From Lachnospiraceae bacterium AC2028 (GTDB lineage Bacteria > Bacillota > Clostridia > Lachnospirales > Lachnospiraceae): DNA of 64,000 nt. The translations under genes were made by a program, and so were the position numbers. The stretch is taken from contig JNJD01000011.1 in the NCBI GenBank assembly GCA_000702685.1, forward strand, positions 62,001 through 126,000, read 5' to 3'. Under the pieces are notes generated by a model. That model ran no database searches and had not been told where the DNA came from. It saw nothing but the letters and a program-made list of their open reading frames with translations. This document shows, piece by piece, positions 36,333 through 45,070 of the stretch (the stretch's first letter is position 1; every line of letters starts with the position of its first letter).

Positions 36333-38093
36333 TTATCGGTAATTTTTGATCCTAAAATCTACGGACTCGTTTCCACGAAATTCATTTAAACCTACTTCAT
36401 AACATATATCAAGGTCAATTTGTGTCTTTCCGGCACACAATTCCAAAGCGGTATTTTCACCGTATTTTTCATTCAGATATGAATCAAAAGCATCCATATC
36501 CCCGAAATATACAAGCTTGAATCTCTTTCCGCCTGATACAGCGGTCAGATTACCGTACTTTCCCTCCTTGCCCATTCTGGACATGCTGACGATCCTGACT
36601 GCGGGGCAGGCAAAAAGTGCGCCCGGATTACCGACGCCGACGGGTTCAAGCTTCGCAATATCCTTCACAAGATTTATTGAAGCATATTCAAGAGGAACAC
36701 GTGCATCAAATCTGACTTCCCTGACAAGATCTTCATCCGACAGACCGGAACCTGCTTTAAGCCTTTTTTCAAGCTCTTCCAGATTCTTTTCCTCGAGTGA
36801 AAAACCTGCCGCCATCGCATGTCCGCCGAATTTAGTGAACAGGTCCTTTACCTCGGAAAGCTTTTCGAACATATTGTATGCGGGGATCGAACGTCCCGAT
36901 CCCTTAAGCCCCTCTTCTCCTCTGGTAATGACCAGCACGGGACGGTTATACATTTCCTTGAGCTTTCCGGCAACGAGTCCGACAATGCTTTCGTGGACTT
37001 CGGGAAGATACACGATAAGTATCTTATCTTCGAGCATTTTCCGGGATTCGATCAGTTTCAATGCACCGTCAAGCCCCGTGACCGTCATATTCTTTCTATG
37101 ATCGTTCAGATCCTTGATATGAGCTGCTTCCCTCAGGCATTCATCATAGTCACCGGACAAAAGAAGATTTACCGAATCTCCCGCATATTCGAGGCGTCCT
37201 GTGGAATTGATGCAGGGTCCTATGACAAAAGAAAGAGAATATGTACCCACCTTTGATGCATCAAGCGAATTGGCGCTCATAAGAGCTTTAAGACCGGGAT
37301 TACGGGTCGATTTGATCCTCTTTATCCCTTCGCGGACAAGATATCTGTTCTCATCCGTAAGCTCCATGACATCGCACACGGTTCCGAGTGCCGCAAACTG
37401 AACGGACTCTTCCAGAGCTTCCGCAAACTTCTCACCTGAAATTTGCATTCCGAGCGCTGTCATAAATTTATAGGCTACCATTGCACCGCATATACCCTTA
37501 AACGGATACTCGCTGCCTTTTCTGTGCGGATCGACTACGGCTTCGCATTCCGGGAGGATCTCTTTTTTCTCATCACCGTCACCTGTATAAGGAACCTGGT
37601 GGTGATCGGTCACTATTACCTTCATACCGAGTTCATATGCAAGCTTTACCTGATCGGCGGCAGCAATGCCGTTATCGCAGGTGATCAGAAGCTTTATCCC
37701 GTCATCTGCGGCTTTCCTGACCAGATCATCGTTGATGCCGTATCCGTCCCTCATCCTGTCGGGGATCGAATAGGAAACATCTCCTCCGGCGGCTGCAATG
37801 CACCTTACCAGAATGACCGTTGAAGTGACTCCGTCCACATCATAATCTCCTATGACACGGATCTTTTCACCGGCATTTATCGAACTTACAAGTGAATCTA
37901 CGGCCCTTTCCATATCGGGCAGAAGAAAGGGATCGTGAAGCAGGCTGAGGTCACCGTTCATGTAAGCCTCCGCCTCCTCGATGTTTTCCATTCCGCGGTT
38001 TCTTATCAGACGGGCACACAGGGGGTCTATCCCGAGCTGCCTGCCCCATTCGACAAAATCACCGCTTTTTCTGATCTCGATCCACTTTTCCAT
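36333..38093 (-). CDS. recJ: Single-stranded-DNA-specific 5'-3' exonuclease RecJ
   Basis: About 586 residues from ATG 38093; a GTG at 38114 is possible but lies inside the palindrome at 38107. DHH-family motifs include VIGDYDVDGVTS, TCDNGIAA, VTDHHQVP and GGHAMAAGFSLE (DHHA1 domain), followed by an OB-fold. Acts in recombination and base-excision repair. It is followed by the hairpin at 36135. Confidence 0.93.
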   Translation of the reverse strand: MEKWIEIRKSGDFVEWGRQLGIDPLCARLIRNRGMENIEEAEAYMNGDLSLLHDPFLLPDMERAVDSLVSSINAGEKIRVIGDYDVDGVTSTVILVRCIAAAGGDVSYSIPDRMRDGYGINDDLVRKAADDGIKLLITCDNGIAAADQVKLAYELGMKVIVTDHHQVPYTGDGDEKKEILPECEAVVDPHRKGSEYPFKGICGAMVAYKFMTALGMQISGEKFAEALEESVQFAALGTVCDVMELTDENRYLVREGIKRIKSTRNPGLKALMSANSLDASKVGTYSLSFVIGPCINSTGRLEYAGDSVNLLLSGDYDECLREAAHIKDLNDHRKNMTVTGLDGALKLIESRKMLEDKILIVYLPEVHESIVGLVAGKLKEMYNRPVLVITRGEEGLKGSGRSIPAYNMFEKLSEVKDLFTKFGGHAMAAGFSLEEKNLEELEKRLKAGSGLSDEDLVREVRFDARVPLEYASINLVKDIAKLEPVGVGNPGALFACPAVRIVSMSRMGKEGKYGNLTAVSGGKRFKLVYFGDMDAFDSYLNEKYGENTALELCAGKTQIDLDICYEVGLNEFRGNESVDFRIKNYR

Positions 38094-38106
38094 ATAATTC
38101 TTTTTT

Positions 38107-38136
38107 TGAGTCACCGGGGACAGTCCCCCTGACTCA
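38107..38136 (-). repeat. Family B palindromic repeat
   Basis: TGAGTCA and TGACTCA arms around CGGGGAC/GTCCCC, with one extra base. It lies directly upstream of the recJ ATG, between recJ and the secDF terminator, so it is in a 5' position. Confidence 0.8.
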
Positions 38137-38153
38137 TTTCCATAGTTAAAAAA

Positions 38154-38180
38154 TTACGGGGACGAAATTCGCCCCCGTAA
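38154..38180 (-). terminator. Rho-independent terminator of secDF
   Basis: Stem TTACGGGG/CCCCGTAA, with CG/CG inside and one A-C mismatch, 15 bp after the secDF stop and followed by AATTTTTTAAC on the minus strand. Confidence 0.7.
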
Positions 38181-38195
38181 GCTTTTGATGACTCA

Positions 38196-40469
38196 TTATT
38201 TTTTCTTAGCCTTAGCGGGGAACTTCTGAGTAAGGATAACCCAGAAAGCACCGGCAAGACATACGGACGAGTAGCATCCGCATCCGATACCTACCATAAG
38301 AGGCAGAGCGAAATCCTTGATGCTCGAAACACCCATGACATAAAGAAGTGCAACCATTACGAAGGTGGTCAGTGAAGTGAAGATACTTCTTGAAAGGGTC
38401 TGGGTGACACTCTTATTGACGATCGCAACAATATCGGACTTTCCGGCGTTCGCCATATTCTCACGTACACGGTCGAATATAACGATCGTAGCGTTGATGG
38501 AGTAACCGACGATCGTAAGCATGCATGCTACGAAGGTATTGCTTACGGATACTCTTGCTGCCGCATAGAACGCAAGTACAACGAGTACGTCGTGTACAAG
38601 TGCAAGTACGGATGAGAAACCGAATCTGAAATCCTTGAATCTGATCCTGATATAAATGAGCATGCACAGGATTGCAACGATAACGGCAATGATGGTATCT
38701 CTCTTCATCTCATCGGAAATGGTTGATGAGATCGTCTCTGTCTGAATGCTGGTGGAAGCAACTCCGAACTTGGTCATAAACATCTGCTCAAGAGCCTGTC
38801 TTACGGAAGACTCAAGTGTTGAAGTCTTGAAGATGACTTCATTGGAGTTCTGAACGGTCTGAACCTGAACTGTGCTGCCGGTAACGGCTTCAATCTCGGG
38901 AACGACTGTATCGTTGAGCTGCTGGAGTGTATAGCTTTCGTTAAAGTCTACGGTCGTTGCGGTTCCGCCCACGAAATCAAGCGAATAATTCAGAGCGCCT
39001 TTTCCTGCTCCCTTATTGATTCCCATGAATACAAATCCGGCAACGATCACGATAAGTGAAAGAGCGATGAATATCGCTTTCTTGCTGAGGAAGTCGATGG
39101 ACTTCTTTTCCTTGCCCTTTCCGTAAAGGGCTACGCTCTTAAGACCGAGTGCAAAGAATGCCTTCATAAGCCACTTGGTGATAAAGAGTGCGGTAAACAT
39201 TGAAACAACGATACCGAGTGCAAGTGTCTGTGCAAATCCCTTAACATTGGAGGGTCCGAGGAAAAGAAGGACCACAGCGGCGATGAGGGTTGTCACATTT
39301 CCGTCGATGATCGCGGAAAGTGCCTTTGCATAACCGGTGTTGATAGCGTCTTCAACGCTTGCTTCCTTACCGAGCTCTTCTCTGATACGTGCGAATACGA
39401 CAACGTTTGCGTCAACCGCCATACCGATCGAAAGGATAATACCTGCGATACCGGGAAGGGTAAGCGTAAGCACATCATTAAATCCGATAAGAAGAAGTAC
39501 GATAAGTGCAACATAGAAGCAAAGTGCGATCGCAGATGCAAGACCGGGAATGAAGTAGATCACGATCATGAAAAGAGCGACGATCGCAAGACCGATGGCA
39601 CCTGCCTTAAGTGAAGTCTGAATAGCATCTATACCGAGCTGTGCGCCTACAACCTTGGAGTGCAGCTCTTCAAGTTCAAGTGAAAGTCCGCCGATACGGA
39701 TGGTGGAAGCAAGAGCGGATGCCGACTCATATGTGAAATCTCCGCCGGTAATGGAAGCTTCTCCATCGGTAATGGCCTGATTAACTCTGGGCACGCTTAC
39801 AAAAGATCCGTCATAATAGATTCCGATGGTCTCATATCCTCTGTCAACGGCTCTCTGGGTTCCCTCGGCAAACTTGATCGCGCCTTCGGGAGTAAGAGAA
39901 AGAGCTACGGCAAACTCATTATTCTTCATGTTGTCCTGCTGAACAACGGCTCTGGCATCGGCAACATCGGTTCCGGTGATGACGACCGAACCTTCAGCCA
40001 TAAGCTCATCAATGGTCTTATTGAGACCATATTCATATCCGTAGGTACCGTCCTCATTCATTACCATCTGCTGGGAATAGTTGGGATTACCTTCGGAATC
40101 GGTCGCGCTGATAAAATATAGAGCTCCGGGACGGCCAAGCTGTGCAAGGATGGTTTCCGCATCGGTAACACCGGGTATCTCAATGGTGATCCTGTTGGAA
40201 CCTTCCTGATAAACCTGGGCTTCTGTTGAATAATTCTCAACTCTCTGCTGAAGCTTATAAATGGTATCGGCCATATCGGTCTCGGAAGGGTTCTCGTCTC
40301 CGACAACCTGATAAGTGATACTGACACCGCCCGCAAGATCGAGTCCGAGCTTGATATCGGATGCGTTTCCTGCGCCGTTTCCGTCGTAGCCCCAAATATC
40401 CATGTAGCCGATACCCAGTGTAAGGGCAAGTACTACGATGATAATGAGGAGAGCCTTACTCTTTTTCAT
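38196..40469 (-). CDS. secDF: SecDF fusion protein-export membrane protein
   Basis: 757 residues from ATG 40469 with AAAGGA upstream. The SecD half (1 to about 445) has a first membrane helix, a large external P1 domain (EFAVALSLTPEGAIKFAE) and five helices including SIGMAVDANVVVFARIREE. The SecF half (450-757) has a helix, a small external domain, and five helices including VGYSINATIVIFDRVREN. It uses the proton gradient to assist SecYEG secretion. Firmicutes often carry this one-piece form. The open frame extends to 40514 without a site. Confidence 0.95.
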   Translation of the reverse strand: MKKSKALLIIIVVLALTLGIGYMDIWGYDGNGAGNASDIKLGLDLAGGVSITYQVVGDENPSETDMADTIYKLQQRVENYSTEAQVYQEGSNRITIEIPGVTDAETILAQLGRPGALYFISATDSEGNPNYSQQMVMNEDGTYGYEYGLNKTIDELMAEGSVVITGTDVADARAVVQQDNMKNNEFAVALSLTPEGAIKFAEGTQRAVDRGYETIGIYYDGSFVSVPRVNQAITDGEASITGGDFTYESASALASTIRIGGLSLELEELHSKVVGAQLGIDAIQTSLKAGAIGLAIVALFMIVIYFIPGLASAIALCFYVALIVLLLIGFNDVLTLTLPGIAGIILSIGMAVDANVVVFARIREELGKEASVEDAINTGYAKALSAIIDGNVTTLIAAVVLLFLGPSNVKGFAQTLALGIVVSMFTALFITKWLMKAFFALGLKSVALYGKGKEKKSIDFLSKKAIFIALSLIVIVAGFVFMGINKGAGKGALNYSLDFVGGTATTVDFNESYTLQQLNDTVVPEIEAVTGSTVQVQTVQNSNEVIFKTSTLESSVRQALEQMFMTKFGVASTSIQTETISSTISDEMKRDTIIAVIVAILCMLIYIRIRFKDFRFGFSSVLALVHDVLVVLAFYAAARVSVSNTFVACMLTIVGYSINATIVIFDRVRENMANAGKSDIVAIVNKSVTQTLSRSIFTSLTTFVMVALLYVMGVSSIKDFALPLMVGIGCGCYSSVCLAGAFWVILTQKFPAKAKKK

Positions 40470-40518
40470 GACAAATACATTCCTTTCAAATAAATAGTGC
40501 AAAACACCAAACAAAAAG

Positions 40519-40547
40519 ATATTACTACCTAATTAAAGAAAAATCAA
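40519..40547 (-). promoter_or_regulatory. Predicted promoter for secDF
   Basis: TTGATT, 17 bp, TAATAT on the minus strand. The -35 overlaps the TGA stop of the SCIFF maturase gene. Confidence 0.5.
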
Positions 40548-41977
40548 TCTGAGGAAGCGTTTTCATCACTTTCCACGCTGTCTTCAAAGCCTTCGCCGAA
40601 GTTTTCGGCAACCTTGAGCATTATAGCGCATTCCACGCGCTTTCTCTCGAGTTCGCATCCGACTTCGTAGCTGTCAGTGATATTACCGTGGAAATTATAG
40701 GAATTGGCCGCACAGCCGCCGCTGCAATAGAATCTGGCAAAGCAATCCCTGCAGTCCGGCTTCTGATATACATTGCAGCATGAGAACTTCTCTCTTATCT
40801 CGGGCTTGGTGATGCCCTCATCGACATTTCCCATGACGAATTTCTCATTTCCGACGAACTGGTGGCAGGGATACAGGTCTCCCCAGGGAGTGACGGCCAG
40901 ATATTCGCAGCCGACTCCGCATCCGGAAAGTCTCTTATATACGCAGGGACCGCCCGAAAGATCGATCATGAAATGGAAGAAATTGAAGGGCTTGCCGTTC
41001 TTCCTTCTGACTATCATTTCATGAGCAAGCTTATCGTACTGTTCCTTAAGGAAGGGAATATCTTCCTTGGTCAGAGCATAATCATCCGTAGGCTGGGCCA
41101 CAACAGGTTCAACGGAGATCTGCTCGAAACCGAGATCGGCAAGATGGAGCACATCCTCCGAAAAGTCCATATTGTAATGGGTATATGTTCCGCGGACGTA
41201 ATAATTCATCTGATTTCTTGATTCCGCAGCCTTGATAAACTTGGGTATTATGATGTCATAACTGCCCTGTCCGCCTCTCGATGGACGCATGCGGTCATTG
41301 ACTTCCTTCCTGCCGTCGATTGAAAGGACGAGGTTGTGCATCTCCTTATTGGCGAATTCAAGGATATCATCGTTAAGAAGCACACCGTTTGTGGTAAGTG
41401 TGAAACGGAACTTCTTATTTTTTTCTTTTTCGATGCTCCTGCCGTATTCGACTATGCCTTTGACAACATCGAAGTTAAGGGTGGGTTCACCGCCGAAAAA
41501 GTCGACTTCAAGATTAACGTGGGCTCCCGATTCCCTTACAAGGAAATCAAGTGCCTTCTTGCCCACTTCAAGGCTCATAAGGCCTCTGTCACCGTGATAT
41601 TCGCCCTCACAGGCAAAACAGTACTTGCAGGCAAGATTACAGTCATGGGCGATATTAAGGCATAAAGCCTTTACATAGTGCTTACCCTGCTTGAACTTAT
41701 CGATATAGGGCTCATACACATCCTTGGAAAAGAGTTTGCCCGCCTTGGCAAGCTCCATTATCTCCTCTACGGCCTCGTCGACTTCTTCCTCGGTAGCCGT
41801 CATATCACCTGCGACATTGACTGCGGCCTTCATTGTATCAACGTCCGTAACTCCGCCTTCATAAAGGGCCTCTACGGTCTTTACAATGTCATATACGACA
41901 TCATCGACAACGTGAACCGAACCGCTGTTGACGTCCAGGATTATGTTGTAGCCTTCGCTTTTAAACTGGTGGATCAT
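40544..41977 (-). CDS. scfB: Radical SAM/SPASM maturase of the SCIFF ranthipeptide
   Basis: 477 residues. An N-terminal peptide-binding (RRE-like) region occupies about 1-95. The radical SAM cluster motif is C113-x3-C117-x2-C120 (HDCNLACKYC). The SPASM region carries cysteines in GGPCVYKRLSGCGVGC, DLYPCHQF, FSCCNVYQKPDCRDC and FYCSGGC for auxiliary Fe-S clusters. By family it forms thioether bonds from Cys to other residues of the 48-residue SCIFF precursor encoded 87 bp upstream. No export or protease gene sits beside it, which is typical. GGGAG precedes the ATG. Confidence 0.95.
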   Translation of the reverse strand: MIHQFKSEGYNIILDVNSGSVHVVDDVVYDIVKTVEALYEGGVTDVDTMKAAVNVAGDMTATEEEVDEAVEEIMELAKAGKLFSKDVYEPYIDKFKQGKHYVKALCLNIAHDCNLACKYCFACEGEYHGDRGLMSLEVGKKALDFLVRESGAHVNLEVDFFGGEPTLNFDVVKGIVEYGRSIEKEKNKKFRFTLTTNGVLLNDDILEFANKEMHNLVLSIDGRKEVNDRMRPSRGGQGSYDIIIPKFIKAAESRNQMNYYVRGTYTHYNMDFSEDVLHLADLGFEQISVEPVVAQPTDDYALTKEDIPFLKEQYDKLAHEMIVRRKNGKPFNFFHFMIDLSGGPCVYKRLSGCGVGCEYLAVTPWGDLYPCHQFVGNEKFVMGNVDEGITKPEIREKFSCCNVYQKPDCRDCFARFYCSGGCAANSYNFHGNITDSYEVGCELERKRVECAIMLKVAENFGEGFEDSVESDENASSD

Positions 41978-41999
41978 AATTACTCCCGTTTCACAAAAT

Positions 42000-42029
42000 A
42001 AAGCAGTGTCATATTTCAGACACTGCTTT
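42000..42029 (-). terminator. Intercistronic hairpin between scfA and scfB
   Basis: Perfect 11-base stem (AAAGCAGTGTC/GACACTGCTTT) with an eight-base loop, 35 bp after the scfA stop and 22 bp before scfB, followed by TATTTTG. As a partial terminator or RNA stabiliser it would give more precursor mRNA than maturase mRNA. Confidence 0.6.
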
Positions 42030-42064
42030 TTATCCGGCTCATGCCGGCATTAGTTCAAGATACA

Positions 42065-42211
42065 TTACTTCTTAAGCTGCTCGCAGGACTGGTTGCCTAC
42101 GGTGCAGGAAGTCTTACAAGCAGACTGGCAGGAAGTCTGGCACTCGCCGCATCCGCCCTTAACTACAGATTCCTTAAGATCTCTGGTCTGGAGAGTCTTG
42201 ATATGCTTCAT
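42065..42211 (-). CDS. scfA: SCIFF (six cysteines in forty-five) ranthipeptide precursor
   Basis: A 48-residue peptide. It begins MKHIKTLQTRDLKESVVKGG (leader) and the core holds cysteines at 21, 24, 28, 32, 36 and 43 (CGECQTSCQSACKTSC then TVGNQSCEQ). The sequence agrees with the SCIFF family, one of the most conserved peptides of Clostridia. The site AAGGAGG lies seven bases before the ATG. A good promoter lies 50 bp upstream, and the maturase gene follows. Reported roles of ranthipeptides include population-level signalling; function here is not shown by sequence. Confidence 0.95.
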   Translation of the reverse strand: MKHIKTLQTRDLKESVVKGGCGECQTSCQSACKTSCTVGNQSCEQLKK

Positions 42212-42256
42212 GATATCCTCCTTGGATAAAAAGTCTTATTTCGAAAAACCTTATGA

Positions 42257-42285
42257 ATCATAGCATATGAGCACTTATAAGGCAA
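42257..42285 (-). promoter_or_regulatory. Promoter of scfA-scfB
   Basis: Minus strand TTGCCT, 17-bp spacer, TATGAT, about 45 bp before the scfA start codon. Confidence 0.6.
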
Positions 42286-42344
42286 GGGATTTATTTACCT
42301 CCATGAAGCACTTTTTAGCCCTGAAATACTATGAATATCAATTG

Positions 42345-43682
42345 TTATTTATCGCTGCCGGGCTCTTCCCCTTCAAGCCCCTGATCATCGGCTTCTTCAG
42401 CGGTTTCTGACTTTTTGGCAATTTCCTCAAGCACCTCGGGAGGAAGCGTGATCTCAACTTCCACGATACGGTTCTGGTCCATTCCGACAACCTTAAGGAC
42501 CGTTCCGTCGTCAAGAGTGACCTCATCACCGTCTTCCGGCATATGATCGAGATGCTCGATAACGATACCGCCCATCGAATCATATTCATCGCTGGAAAGT
42601 GATGTTCCTACGGCCTCGTTGAAGTCATCTATGCTGAGTGCCCCCTCGACAAGGTATTTTCCGTCTTCTTTTTTCTGGATGAGCTCTTTTTCATCCTCAT
42701 CGAATTCATCCCTGATCTCGCCAACCAGCTCCTCAAGAAGGTCCTCGAGGGTGATCATGCCTTCGACGGTTCCGTACTCGCTGAGGACGAATACGATATT
42801 GAAGGTCTCCTTACGCATCTGCGCGAGAAGATCCTGGGTCTTTTTGAACTCGTGGGTAAAATATGCCTTGCGCATGATGTCACGCACTTTGAAATTCTTA
42901 CGCTCGAGGCCTATGAACTCCTTCATATTGATGACACCGATTATATGTTCCTTCTCCCCCTCGTATACAGGGAGTCTAGTGTACATATATTCCTTGAACA
43001 CGGCAAGGACTTCGTCATATTTGCTGTCGACGTCGATGCTGACCATACGCACCTTGGGGATCATGATATCCTTGGCAACGTGGTCGGTAAAATCGAAGAG
43101 GTTATAGATCATATCACGCTCTTCGGGCTCTATCTCACCGTCCTCATGGCTTACATCGACATAGGTCTTGATGGCATCTTCGGTAATGGCATCGGTTTTG
43201 CCGTCGGCATCTATTCGCATTATGAAAAGAATTGCCTTGGCTACACCGTTAACTATCAGGATAAACGGTGTAAATACGATCATAAGGATCTCAATGATCC
43301 CGCTGTAGAGCATTGCCATCTTGTCGGCCGATACGGTCGCCCAGGTCTTGGGCACGACTTCACCGATGATAAGGATGACAAAAGTAAGGATGCCCGTCAT
43401 AATACCTACGGGTATGCCGAAATATTCCGTCGCAAGCATCGTGGAAATAGCCGACGCGGTCAGATTGACTATATTATTGCCTATCAGCACTGTGCTGAGC
43501 AGTTTTGAACCTTTTTCGAGGATGCGAAGGACTCTGGCGGCTTTCTTATTGCCGTCGTCAGCAAGGCTCCTAATGCGTGCTTTATTGCACGAAACAAAAG
43601 CCGTCTCCGCCGATGAGAAAAAACCTGATAAGAATATAAGAATTATAAGTGTGACAATTTGTATGGGGCCCGGACTGTCCAT
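42345..43682 (-). CDS. CNNM/CorC-family (DUF21-CBS) transporter
   Basis: 445 residues. A DUF21 membrane domain of four helices (1-190), a CBS pair (about 205-325: DIMIPKVRMVSIDVDS, FVLSEYGTVEGMITLEDLLEE) and a C-terminal CorC/HlyC domain (340-425), then an acidic tail (EGEEPGSDK). Members of the family are linked to magnesium or other divalent cation efflux; older records call them hemolysins. The only AGGAGG lies 17 bp before the ATG, unusually far. The gene is monocistronic with its own promoter. Confidence 0.9.
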   Translation of the reverse strand: MDSPGPIQIVTLIILIFLSGFFSSAETAFVSCNKARIRSLADDGNKKAARVLRILEKGSKLLSTVLIGNNIVNLTASAISTMLATEYFGIPVGIMTGILTFVILIIGEVVPKTWATVSADKMAMLYSGIIEILMIVFTPFILIVNGVAKAILFIMRIDADGKTDAITEDAIKTYVDVSHEDGEIEPEERDMIYNLFDFTDHVAKDIMIPKVRMVSIDVDSKYDEVLAVFKEYMYTRLPVYEGEKEHIIGVINMKEFIGLERKNFKVRDIMRKAYFTHEFKKTQDLLAQMRKETFNIVFVLSEYGTVEGMITLEDLLEELVGEIRDEFDEDEKELIQKKEDGKYLVEGALSIDDFNEAVGTSLSSDEYDSMGGIVIEHLDHMPEDGDEVTLDDGTVLKVVGMDQNRIVEVEITLPPEVLEEIAKKSETAEEADDQGLEGEEPGSDK

Positions 43683-43775
43683 ATAAAGTAAAAAATATTC
43701 CTCCTATTACCGGTCGCAGATTATACGGACGGTTTCCGAAGCAGGAAATGCCGTTTCTTCCGTATTTAGTTAATG

Positions 43776-43804
43776 ATATTACAGAAAGTGCCTGTTTTTG
43801 TCAA
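43776..43804 (-). promoter_or_regulatory. Promoter of the CNNM gene
   Basis: Perfect -35 TTGACA, 17-bp spacer, TAATAT on the minus strand, giving a leader of about 85 bases. Confidence 0.7.
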
Positions 43805-43813
43805 ATCAGTGGC

Positions 43814-43844
43814 ATGAGTCACGGGGACAGTCCCCGTGACTCAT
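43814..43844. repeat. Family B palindromic repeat (perfect)
   Basis: 31-bp perfect palindrome centred on A43829: outer ATGAGTCA/TGACTCAT, inner CGGGGAC/GTCCCCG. It lies between divergent promoters, so it cannot be a terminator for a neighbouring gene. Its right arm may form the -35 of the CE15-like gene. Confidence 0.85.
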
Positions 43845-43865
43845 ATCTGAAGGTTGTAGTATACT
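43836..43865 (+). promoter_or_regulatory. Possible promoter of the CE15-like gene, overlapping the palindrome
   Basis: GTGACT (inside the palindrome), 18 bp, TATACT, which ends six bases before the ATG at 43872. No Shine-Dalgarno sequence lies in range. A leaderless mRNA is possible. Confidence 0.4.
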
Positions 43866-43871
43866 TGGCAT

Positions 43872-44963
43872 ATGGAAAAAGAAAAACTCAGAGAATTTTA
43901 CCAAAGCAGCATATACGGAAAATGGAGAACCGGCGAGGATATCTCCTACGAGCTTCTGGGGCCTGACCCGGACACAGGTGTAAAGCCTGAGGGACCCGCG
44001 GGATTTCTGAAGGTGACGGGAGGTGACCTGGTCAGGATCACCGTATCGAAGAACGGCCGCAAGGCATCCTTTGTGATCCACGCCTATCTTCCCGGAGAAA
44101 AAAGAGTATCAAGGTCCGGGCTTATTCCCTTTATCATATGCATGCATCCCATCCCTGCAGCGGACCTTGCACTGAAGAAGGGCTATGCCCTTCTGGTGAT
44201 GAGCAGCCTTGAGATCGCATCGGATGATACGGCGCACAAGGGTGCATTCTATGATCTGTATCCGTACCTAGATGATATGGATGAGCAGACCGGAGTTCTG
44301 ATGGCATGGGCCTGGGGCGCATCCAAGATCCTTGATGCCGTATATGCCGGACTGGGAACAGACCTGAACCTGGATCCCGGGCTTTCATTGGTCACCGGTG
44401 TTTCCAGATGGGGCAAAGCCACGGCAGTGTGCGGAGCCTTTGATGAGCGCTTTAAAATGACAATACCCGCATGCTCGGGAGCAGGCGGGCTTGCATTGTT
44501 TGATGTGGTTTCCGAGGGAAAGACCTATGACTTTTCGTCCGTCGGCGGACCTTCGGACTATACCTACGGTAAAAACGAACCCCTTGACTGCCTTCAGTCC
44601 GATGCGGAAAGAGGCTGGTTTAACGACAGATTCCTTGAATACGGAAAGCCGGAGGACATTCCCGTGGGACAGTATATGCTGCCTGTTCTCGGTGTTTCCG
44701 ATAAGAGGTACTATTTCATCATAGCCGCCTGCATGGGTGAAGACTGGGTGAATGCTCCCGCCATGTGGGAATGCTACAGGGAAGCCGATAAACTGTTGAA
44801 AGCCGAAGACCTGGATTCACATCTTCTTGTCCATTTTCATAAGGAAGGCCATGCCGTGATCGATGAAGATATGGAACTGATAACCGACCTGTTCGACCAT
44901 ATAGCCTTCGGAAAACCACTGCATGTACCGTTTGAATCGCTGAAGACTACAGTCTTTGAATAA
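43872..44963 (+). CDS. Cytoplasmic CE15-like (glucuronoyl esterase-type) alpha/beta hydrolase
   Basis: 363 residues without a signal peptide. GVSRWGKAT (Ser178) matches the GxSRxGK nucleophile motif of glucuronoyl esterases; the following CSGAGGLALF fits the conserved segment after the elbow, and His327 (HFHKEGHAVI) is the likely catalytic His. CE15 enzymes cleave esters between 4-O-methylglucuronate of xylan and lignin alcohols. Without export this protein would act on imported esterified oligosaccharides, or on another ester. It is a single-gene unit on the plus strand, next to the PadR operon. Confidence 0.75.
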   Translation: MEKEKLREFYQSSIYGKWRTGEDISYELLGPDPDTGVKPEGPAGFLKVTGGDLVRITVSKNGRKASFVIHAYLPGEKRVSRSGLIPFIICMHPIPAADLALKKGYALLVMSSLEIASDDTAHKGAFYDLYPYLDDMDEQTGVLMAWAWGASKILDAVYAGLGTDLNLDPGLSLVTGVSRWGKATAVCGAFDERFKMTIPACSGAGGLALFDVVSEGKTYDFSSVGGPSDYTYGKNEPLDCLQSDAERGWFNDRFLEYGKPEDIPVGQYMLPVLGVSDKRYYFIIAACMGEDWVNAPAMWECYREADKLLKAEDLDSHLLVHFHKEGHAVIDEDMELITDLFDHIAFGKPLHVPFESLKTTVFE

Positions 44964-44966
44964 GTG

Positions 44967-44999
44967 AAACCGGAAGCCTGAAAGGTTTTATTTTTTTTT
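44967..44999 (+). terminator. Weak hairpin with long T-run after the CE15-like gene
   Basis: AAACC/GGTTT stem with a small inner CCT/AGG, followed by TATTTTTTTTT. It is also the AT-rich region upstream of the PadR promoter. Confidence 0.5.
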
Positions 45000-45017
45000 A
45001 AATTTTTTAAATACTAC

Positions 45018-45046
45018 TTGACGCATTATACTATGTGTCATATAGT
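45018..45046 (+). promoter_or_regulatory. Promoter of the padR operon
   Basis: TTGACG, exact 17-bp spacer, TATAGT, 25 bp before the ATG at 45071. The -10 is inside an inverted repeat. Confidence 0.75.
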
Positions 45047-45048
45047 AT
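45028..45048. promoter_or_regulatory. Likely PadR operator (inverted repeat over the -10)
   Basis: Perfect seven-base arms ATACTAT/ATAGTAT separated by GTGTCAT. PadR dimers typically bind AT-rich inverted repeats of this size, so the operon probably represses itself. Confidence 0.65.
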
Positions 45049-45070
45049 TATGCATCAGGAGGTAATGCAT

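Noticed and set aside
38094-38114. GTG start of recJ inside the family B palindrome
   Set aside because: The ATG at 38093 lies closer to the family start and avoids the repeat.
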